A stretch of 64,000 nucleotides of DNA from Eutreptiella sp. 'Long Island Sound 2002' (lineage: Eukaryota; Euglenozoa; Euglenophyceae; Eutreptiales; Eutreptiaceae): positions 66,655,725 to 66,719,724 of the forward strand of contig OZ038383.1 of the NCBI GenBank assembly GCA_964036045.1, read 5' to 3'. Of this stretch, positions 58,100 through 64,000 are shown in pieces. Position 1 is the first letter of the stretch, and each line of letters begins with the position of its first letter. The notes below the pieces were generated by a model. The model was not told the origin of the DNA. It searched no databases and was given only the letters and a program-made list of their open reading frames with translations. Both the position numbers and the translations under genes were made by a program.

Positions 58100-58640
58100 C
58101 TTTGTCGCTTTGTCGCTTTGTTGCTTTGTCGCTTCTGTTGGGGCAAAGGAGTGATAAGGAGGTAGTGGGTCAAGGAAAGGAGGGTGACAAAACCTCAAAC
58201 CCCCCCCACCCCCTGCCCCTGCCCCTGCCCCTGCCCCTGCCCCTGCCCCCCCATAACCACAAAAAGACCCTTTCTCCCCTGTTGTGCTGTGTTGTGTTCT
58301 GTGCTGTGCTGTGATGTGATCTGATGTGCTGTGTTGCGCTGTGCTGTGCTCTGTTCTTGGGGGACCCAAATCCCAGCCTACACATGGCCCTTGCCCCGCC
58401 GCCCCCATTTCCTTTGCTTTCCTTAGGTATAAGGCGCCTGCATGGTGCAGCTGGTCCTCCCCCTCGAGCAGAGGGGGGAGGGCAAACCAAGACTGAGGAC
58501 GCGGGGAGCCGGGGCCCTGATGGTAACCCGGCAGGTGGTCCTCCCTCCCCCTGGCTACTGGGGCATTGGGCTCCGGGAACTTACAGCACAACACAGTACA
58601 AGAGAGCACAGCACAACACAACATAGCACAGCCCAGAAAC
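58100..58640. repeat. Low-complexity stretch with three simple repeats
   Basis: It holds a 9-base GCTTTGTCG run (about 58,099-58,134), a CTGCCC hexamer run (about 58,213-58,250) and a TGTGCTGTG-rich tract (58,283-58,358). A CACAACACA-rich tract at 58,584-58,634 is roughly the inverse of the last. The minus strand has an open frame of 228 codons across it, with Cys/Leu and Ala/Gly runs only; I do not regard it as a gene. Confidence 0.8.
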
Positions 58641-58745
58641 ACACTGGAAAACAATCGGCTCATGTATGCAGTGGTCCAGTGGCCACGTTTGTGGACCGCT
58701 GCCCAACCATTCGCATAGGGGTGTAAAGTAGCTGAACTATACAGT

Positions 58746-58826
58746 CTGGCTCTGCAGAGCCCAGAGAACAAGGAACCCTAAGATTTACCCTAGAATTGCT
58801 TCTCAGCGGAACTTTGCACAGCCCAG
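58746..58826 (-). repeat. Double-palindrome unit 4 (81 bp, degenerate)
   Basis: The palindrome at 58,746-58,764 lacks one base, and a weak one lies at 58,807-58,826. The minus-strand spacer TCTAGGGTAAATCTTAGGG matches the spacers of units 2 and 3. Confidence 0.65.
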
Positions 58827-58887
58827 CTTCTCAAAAATCCATAACATACCTGAGACTGCGGTAGGTACAACAGGAATAATTTGTAAC

Positions 58888-58976
58888 TTGGGCTTTGCAG
58901 AGCCCAGAGATTGAAAATGTGTAATATTGGGGCTTAAAATGACTTACACAGCTGGCCTGGGCTCTGCAGAGCCCAG
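58888..58976 (+). repeat. Double-palindrome unit 5 (89 bp)
   Basis: One palindrome with two changes at 58,888 and a perfect one at 58,957 are 69 bp apart. The spacer has TGGGGCTTAAAATGAC. It is inverted relative to units 1 and 6 and lies inside the inverted copy 58,853-59,071. Confidence 0.88.
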
Positions 58977-59203
58977 CCTGATCAAAAATGCAAAGGCACC
59001 CCTATTTCACCATGTGCAAAACACCACCCATCACCCCTTTTTCACTAAAACGATAGGGTGCACTATGGGCCGGATTCCGCAGCACCCAGCTCATAGAAGT
59101 TTGTAATCTTTGGGTCGGTGTATCCGTAGGGTTAGGTCGTGTGGCAAGTTTGGTTAGCAGGCACAACTTCCATGCACCCTTATTGTATTATTTTCCTTTA
59201 ATT

Positions 59204-59223
59204 CTAGGCTCTGCAGTGCCCAG
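59204..59223. repeat. Single imperfect palindrome
   Basis: TAGGCTCTGCAGTGCCCAG is a lone copy without a partner 69-71 bp away. A very weak relative lies at 59,070-59,089. Confidence 0.5.
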
Positions 59224-59697
59224 CCAAACAGCCAAACGTGTCTTTCACCCCGATTTATCACAGGGTCAATCTGTTGTCAACTTGTTGCGCTTTTTCAGGT
59301 ATTGCCTAAGGATGTTACACAGCGGCGGAAGTAGCTGCTATAAAAGGGGCAGCTGCCGTTTTGGGTTGCACTGGCCCAGCAATCATCGCAACCCTCCGCC
59401 TGCCATGCCTGGGTCCGAAACGTCTGTTTGCCCGATTGCCAGAACCTTTTTCGTATTCTGCACCCCCAAAGGGGTGAAAATGCTGACGATAATGCCAGGT
59501 GGTGGGGACCAGAAAACTACGGATTTTGGGTTTTCCCACCCCAAAAATGTGATCTCCGGCACTTTAAAGTGCGCCACGTCTGAAATCGCCCCCTTAAGTC
59601 CCATCTCCAAACGCCGAAATCCACCTGGGCTCTGTGTGCATGCCGGTTTTGGTTTCGAAAAACCGATAGGGGGCACGATGGGGCACTATGGGCCTCC

Positions 59698-60051
59698 AAA
59701 TTTTTTTAATTTTGTAAGCAATACTTTAGTGTGATAATGTTAACCTCGGAAAATTATCACTGTAGGGCCAAACATGACATTTCCTTTTTTTTTTGAATTG
59801 GACCCCACAGTGCCCAAAACCAATCCCTAGAGGGCGTCTTCACCACTCACCAGCCCTCCAAAATGCAAACAGGTGAGTGGTGGCTCAGCTTTGGTGTTAC
59901 ACCTTACCCTTGCGTGGGGTGTTGCGGTTTGCATGTTGTCCGGGGGCAGGATTTTGGAGATCTGTGTTAGATTTTGTTTTGGTTTTGTGGGCTCTATAAA
60001 GGCCAAACCATATTTCCCCCCCATTTTGCACCCTTTGATCCCCTCTTAGCA
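59698..60051. other. Unassigned stretch between repeat copies
   Basis: 354 bases with A/T runs and no open frame or repeat that I recognise. It contains TAATGTTAACCTCGG and a T-run near 59,789. Confidence 0.4.
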
Positions 60052-60147
60052 GGCCCATAGTGCACCCTACCGTCTTAGCGAAAAAGGGGTGATGGGTGGT
60101 TTTTGCATGTGGTAAAATAGGGGTGCAAATCTGCATTTTTGATCAGG

Positions 60148-60236
60148 CTGGGCTCTGCAGAGCCCAGACCAGCTGTGTAAGTCATTTTAAAAGCGAATAT
60201 TACACATTTTAGATCTCTGGGCTCTGCAGAGCCCAG
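60148..60236 (-). repeat. Double-palindrome unit 6 (89 bp)
   Basis: Two perfect 20-bp palindromes at 60,148 and 60,217 are 69 bp apart. It is the counterpart of unit 1. Confidence 0.9.
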
Positions 60237-60527
60237 GTTACAAATTAATCCCGTTGTACCTACCGCAATTACAACAATCGGGTGATGTGTAGAGTGGTCT
60301 AGTGGCCACGCTACCTCGCCCTGGGTCAACAGGTATCCTCTCGCGGACACTGTAGCATAGTCAGCTTAAGCATTGTCCCCAAATAGGTTAGCAGTAACAG
60401 GAGTCAAGGATAAAACTCCTACCGGCATTACCGGTGGGCATTGCTAGATGGCATAATGCCACACCAGGCATTACGTCATCTAGATAGAACCGCCAAAACA
60501 AGGTCTGTATTGGGATTTTTCAACAGC

Positions 60528-60617
60528 CTGGGCTCTGCAGAGCCCAGCATTCATAAACTTGGTACTTGGGGGGTGCTTATTAGGGTTTCCGTGTTGGCTG
60601 GGCTCTGCAGAGCCTAG
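60528..60617 (+). repeat. Double-palindrome unit 7 (90 bp)
   Basis: A perfect palindrome at 60,528 and one with a single change at 60,598 are 70 bp apart. The spacer carries GGGGGTGCTTATTAGGG. It is the counterpart of unit 2. Confidence 0.88.
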
Positions 60618-60729
60618 ACCTTCACAAACTCCCATTTTGACTTCCTATTGGTGTGACATGATAGCATTATGACATTTTGAAACTTATTCTACATGTGGTC
60701 TGCTAATATATTTTTCTATGCCCTTCTGC

Positions 60730-61340
60730 TGCAGTACTGTTGTATTGTTTTTACAATTGTGTCACTGTGGTATTGAGGAAGTATGACCGTCAATAGCCGA
60801 TGAGGAGTACTATACAACAACCATTAGACTGTTTGCACGCAGGTGTAGTTCAAGCTTGCTGAAGTGATGTTCGTATTGTTGTGTTGCGTCTGATTGTACG
60901 GCAGTTTTAGGTCACTTTTTTTGCAACATACCCTAATATATTGCAGTTGACATTTATGCGTACTGTGCAGTGCTCTTACATTTACTATGTGGTCATACGT
61001 CCTATATGCTAAGTACATGTAACATGCTATCTTCTTCTTACAACACCCATGGCTGATTTTCCACATGCTAGCCGTACACAGGTGGATGTACCGGTTGTCG
61101 GCCAGGATACCGAAGAAGATGAGGTTGCAGGACGTGTAAGGTTACCGGTCCCATCGACCAGTGACGCAGCAGTATCTTCGTTGTTGGAGTTGTGAAGGCC
61201 TGATGTGAGTGGGCCTGTCTTGTGCAGTCCCAAACAGCTCTTCCATCCATGGGATAGTGAATGAGGTGCCCTTGTTCGTCTCTGTATGTCAGTATGTGTT
61301 TATGATTGAATTTGCAGGTCAATTGTTCCTTTTGCACTCA
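60730..61340. other. Mostly non-coding stretch right of the direct repeat
   Basis: AT-rich, with no repeat shared with the rest of the window. It contains one short open frame, listed separately. Confidence 0.4.
61049..61195 (+). CDS. Short open frame or first exon, unknown
   Basis: An ATG at 61,049 opens 48 codons (start MADFPHASRTQV) ending TGA at 61,193. Composition is ordinary for a soluble, somewhat acidic N-terminus. A CTTCTTCTTAC tract precedes it, and GTGTAAGG at about 61,134 could be a splice donor, so it might be a first exon. I recognise no family, and the surroundings are all repeats. Chance is quite possible. Confidence 0.15.
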   Translation: MADFPHASRTQVDVPVVGQDTEEDEVAGRVRLPVPSTSDAAVSSLLEL

Positions 61341-61341
61341 G

Positions 61342-61430
61342 CTGGGCTCTGCAGAGCCCAGCCTTTCAAATTTGATTGATTTGCCCCTAAATATGACAGA
61401 TTTTGTACTGCTGGGCTCTGCAGAGCCCGG
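61342..61430 (-). repeat. Double-palindrome unit 8 (89 bp)
   Basis: A perfect palindrome at 61,342 and one with one change at 61,411 are 69 bp apart. The minus-strand spacer has TTTAGGGGCAAATCAATC. The flanks differ from all other units, so it is an independent copy. Confidence 0.87.
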
Positions 61431-61556
61431 CATACTGTCTTAGTCAAATGTGCATGGTGTTCAGAGGGATGCAGCGTGGCCGTCATCTCGAAAGTGGTGG
61501 TCTGGCTTCTTTATTATTAGCGTAATTCATGGGTGCTTTACGTTGTTTCTATGGAG

Positions 61557-61576
61557 CTGGGCTCTGCAGAGCCCAC
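61557..61576 (+). repeat. Palindrome with half a spacer (truncated unit)
   Basis: A near-perfect palindrome is preceded by GGGTGCTTTACGTTGTTTC, which resembles the right half of the unit 2/7 spacer. The left palindrome is not recognisable, so this looks like a truncated unit. Confidence 0.55.
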
Positions 61577-61666
61577 CCAGTAGGAATTCCCTATTGCAGG
61601 CCCTGTTACTACCTGTTTGCCTGAGCATTGTCGTGTTGGTGTACAACCCTGTATTATTACCCTATC

Positions 61667-64000
61667 AGGACCGGCCCCCGCTATGCCCCTTCCGCCTGTT
61701 ACTCCTGCTAATTTACTCCGGATCAACGATTGCATTCCTCAAATTCCAGGGTCCTAAAACCAAAAATATAGAAAATGTAATCCTCCTTCAACCCTGAACA
61801 GCAACCAGATCCCACAAATACAGCAATAACCCGATCCACAATCCAATCCACACTGCGGGCTTCCGTTCAGCACACCGGTCGTCTCACGGTGGCGGGCATG
61901 TACAAGATTTGCACCAAAGAGGAAAGCCCTGAAATTGGCATATGAACACAAATAAAGCAAAGTTGGGGAAAGAGGTAAACCTACACATTCACAGCCATAA
62001 ACCCCTCATTCCCTGGACTCAAGACCTTCCCTTGACTCACCAACATATTGCCCCGAACCAGGTCAAATGAGATGACTGAATGCCATGTGTCACAAGTCAT
62101 TACATAAACCCCAAAAATGTGTTCACTCCCAAGCCTCTAAATCCTAGCCCAATAGGGGAGGTGGCGTGTCATGGCCTAGAGTGGCACTCAGGACTATGCC
62201 CCACCCTGACATAACCTTGGTTGGACTTGGAGTCGAATGGGCTTGGAGAACTGCCCCATGAGGATGACCTCACAACATGGCAAAATCAGGCAAAACACAC
62301 AATAGTGCCCAATATTCAATTATATACTCAAAAATGCATACGGCAAATATCCAAATGCTCCATGCATATGTCAAACCGGAAAGTAATATACAAGGGTGAT
62401 ATAGACCAAAAGTCCATGCCCAAGAATATCCCATCATTGGCCCCGAAACCCCTCCGGTTGTGTACATGACATGCTTCACAAGTCAACTCATGAATTTGAG
62501 ACCTAATTTTGTGATGCCTCATGTGCCACGCCAAAGTGACCATGTGATCCGGCATATGGTGACGTACAACACAGAAGCATATGCCAACATATAAGCAACA
62601 TACCATAGTTCACAGATCTCTAGGCACTTTACTGTTAGCCGACCAGTTGAGCACATAAAACACAAAAATGAGCATAAAATGAGGTCAAAAACATGAAAAT
62701 ATGTCCACATACAAAGTTGTCATGATAGTACATCTCTATGCTCACCCATGATATCCGCTCATGGTTCAATACACAAATGATTGGAACCATTTGCGAAGAA
62801 TTCCCCCACTTGGATCCCCAATCGGGCGCATGGAGATACCTTTGCCCCTCATATCTACATGCCCCATGAAAATGGGAGTGCACTCATGGATCTCTTTGCC
62901 AAACATACCATGAGCAATACATACGCGGTAGACTTAGTCTAGCGCTTTGAATTCCATAATTGGGACATGGGCAAAGCCCTTGTCACGTCCGGCTCCCCAT
63001 CTCTTCGGCCACACGACGATGGAAAAATGGGCGTGAGCATATCGAAGCACATACCATGCATATAACACATACCCTCCAAAAGTGGCTCCCACCATGATAT
63101 GCCATGTCCCTCCATGGACATATCTTCACGTTAAAAATACGTAGGAACCCAAGCAAAGTTGCTATGCAACCCCAAAACTCATGCGGCACACTCGAAAGTC
63201 GCATTAAAATATTCGGTTGCACGGTCCAAGAGTTATATATCACTTTCTACCCTTTTGACCTTTATCCCTTGCTACACCGGGCATGTGTACACACCAAAGG
63301 CGTTTGATGCTTCCTAAATTAAGTTGAGACCAAGGCAGTTCCAACCCGATTCTTGAAATTGTTATACCTCGCCGTGAGCTGGAGATATGACCTTTCAAAG
63401 TGGTCTCACGAATCACTTTTGTTTCGACTATATCTCCAAGACAAATGAAGGGCATAACAAAAGGAAGGCTGATTCGTGATCGGGGAAAAATGTCGGACCA
63501 CTCGAGATTCGTCATATCAAGTGCGGCGATGTCGAAGTCGAAAATCCGATTCTGAAAGTCTGAAAAAATCGGATTAATTTTGCGAGTGTATAATATGAAA
63601 ATTGCGGAAGCAACGAACCCTTTACTGATGAAATCTGACCCTTCATCGGGGTTTCCGCCAAAATATCTGTAAATGACAGTTAACCATTCGGTTACCGCAA
63701 AATCGCGAGCCAACTGACAGTCGCCGATACATTGACCATCAGAACGGAAGGCTGAAAAATTACGGAAACATTATGATAAAAAAACCCTGTTGATTCCTGA
63801 TATTCTGATATATAAATCTCCGCTGGCGGCGCCTCGGTACTGAATGTTGCCGCTCATAGCCGGAATGGCCAAACCTATCACACTATCACATCGGGTTAGG
63901 TCAGGTGGATGGGAGAGTATGATATCAGCCAATGGCGGCTTGCCGGCACATAGATACACACCCCAAGTGACCCCAAGATGGCCACGGGGGTCCGAACCGG
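61667..64000 (-). repeat. Second copy of the 2.3-kb LTR, inverted, cut by the window end
   Basis: Its reverse complement follows 7,777-10,100 from end to end; the last 80 or so bases of the window match 7,777-7,860 exactly. Elsewhere there are scattered substitutions and small indels, for example an extra ATTTTTAACG segment near 63,125-63,140. After its inner edge (61,666 downward) there is neither a primer-binding site nor coding sequence. It is therefore either the 3' LTR of a second minus-strand element that continues beyond 64,000, or a solo LTR. Confidence 0.88.

Larger units (their letters stand above)
57157..59697. mobile_element. Candidate inverted-repeat DNA element (2.54 kb)
   Basis: GGAGGCCCATAGTGCCCC at 57,157-57,174 is the exact reverse complement of 59,680-59,697. 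Inside, 57,161-57,346 is again inverted at 58,888-59,071, so the end sequences are layered. I see no target-site duplication and no transposase. It also contains five double-palindrome units and the low-complexity stretch at 58.1-58.6 kb. A nest of several related elements is as likely as one element. Confidence 0.5.
60052..60729 (+). repeat. Right copy of the ~680-bp direct repeat
   Basis: It starts GGCCCATAGTGCACCC, like the left copy. Part of it (60,217-60,275) is closer to the inverted copy at 58,853-58,907, sharing TTGTACCTACCGCA. This shows that the three copies have exchanged segments. Confidence 0.85.

Noticed and set aside
58085-58771. 228-codon minus-strand open frame with a Cys/Leu-rich start
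   Set aside because: It spans hexamer and CACAACACA-type simple repeats, and composition alone explains it.
61049-61195. Confident host gene
   Set aside because: There is only one short frame with weak splice-like signals in a repeat-filled region. It is kept in the feature list at low confidence.

Overview
This is a eukaryotic, repeat-dominated window with no bacterial-type genes and no convincing host gene. The best guess is a protist or green-lineage genome rich in heterochromatin. The support for that guess is circumstantial: a chromodomain-bearing Ty3/gypsy retrotransposon, a very long minisatellite, nested transposons, and C-to-T decay at CG and CHG-like sites. The species cannot be named from the sequence.

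Layout. (1) 1-10,100: the 3' part of a large Ty3/gypsy chromovirus-type retrotransposon on the + strand. It carries gag, an atypical zinc knuckle, protease, an unusual extra domain, reverse transcriptase, RNase H, integrase and a broken chromodomain, then a polypurine tract and a long 3' LTR of about 2.3 kb. Gag to chromodomain lie in one reading frame, interrupted by three in-frame stops and one frameshift. (2) 10,101-57,152: a tandem array of a 48-bp unit, about 42.7 kb or roughly 890 units after subtracting insertions. Each unit can form two hairpins (CCACGC-N6-GCGTGG and CCCC-N7-GGGG) and carries a TTAGGG-like segment. Higher-order duplications of many units are visible near 16-19 kb, 31-37 kb and 43-53 kb. 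(3) Two clean transposon insertions split the array. One is a 1,533-bp non-autonomous hAT-type element (26,676-28,208; TIR CAGGGTTGG; 8-bp TSD GGCCTCAC). The other is a 2,768-bp non-autonomous LTR element (44,717-47,484; TG...CA ends; 5-bp TSD CCTGG). (4) 57,153-61,666: a composite region with a candidate inverted-repeat element, a ~680-bp direct duplication, and at least eight copies of an ~89-bp unit made of two 20-bp palindromes (CTGGGCTCTGCAGAGCCCAG) 69-71 bp apart around a related spacer. (5) 61,667-64,000: a second copy of the 2.3-kb LTR in inverted orientation, cut by the window end.

How it fits together. The window is bounded by two inverted LTR copies of one retrotransposon family, with satellite DNA and younger nested elements between them. 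This is typical of pericentromeric or other heterochromatin (inference). The strongest candidate for something undescribed is the family of double-palindrome units in 57.2-61.6 kb. The two-hairpin 48-bp satellite and the extra domain between protease and reverse transcriptase come next. The long open frames inside the array follow from a 48-bp (3 x 16) period and are not annotated as genes.
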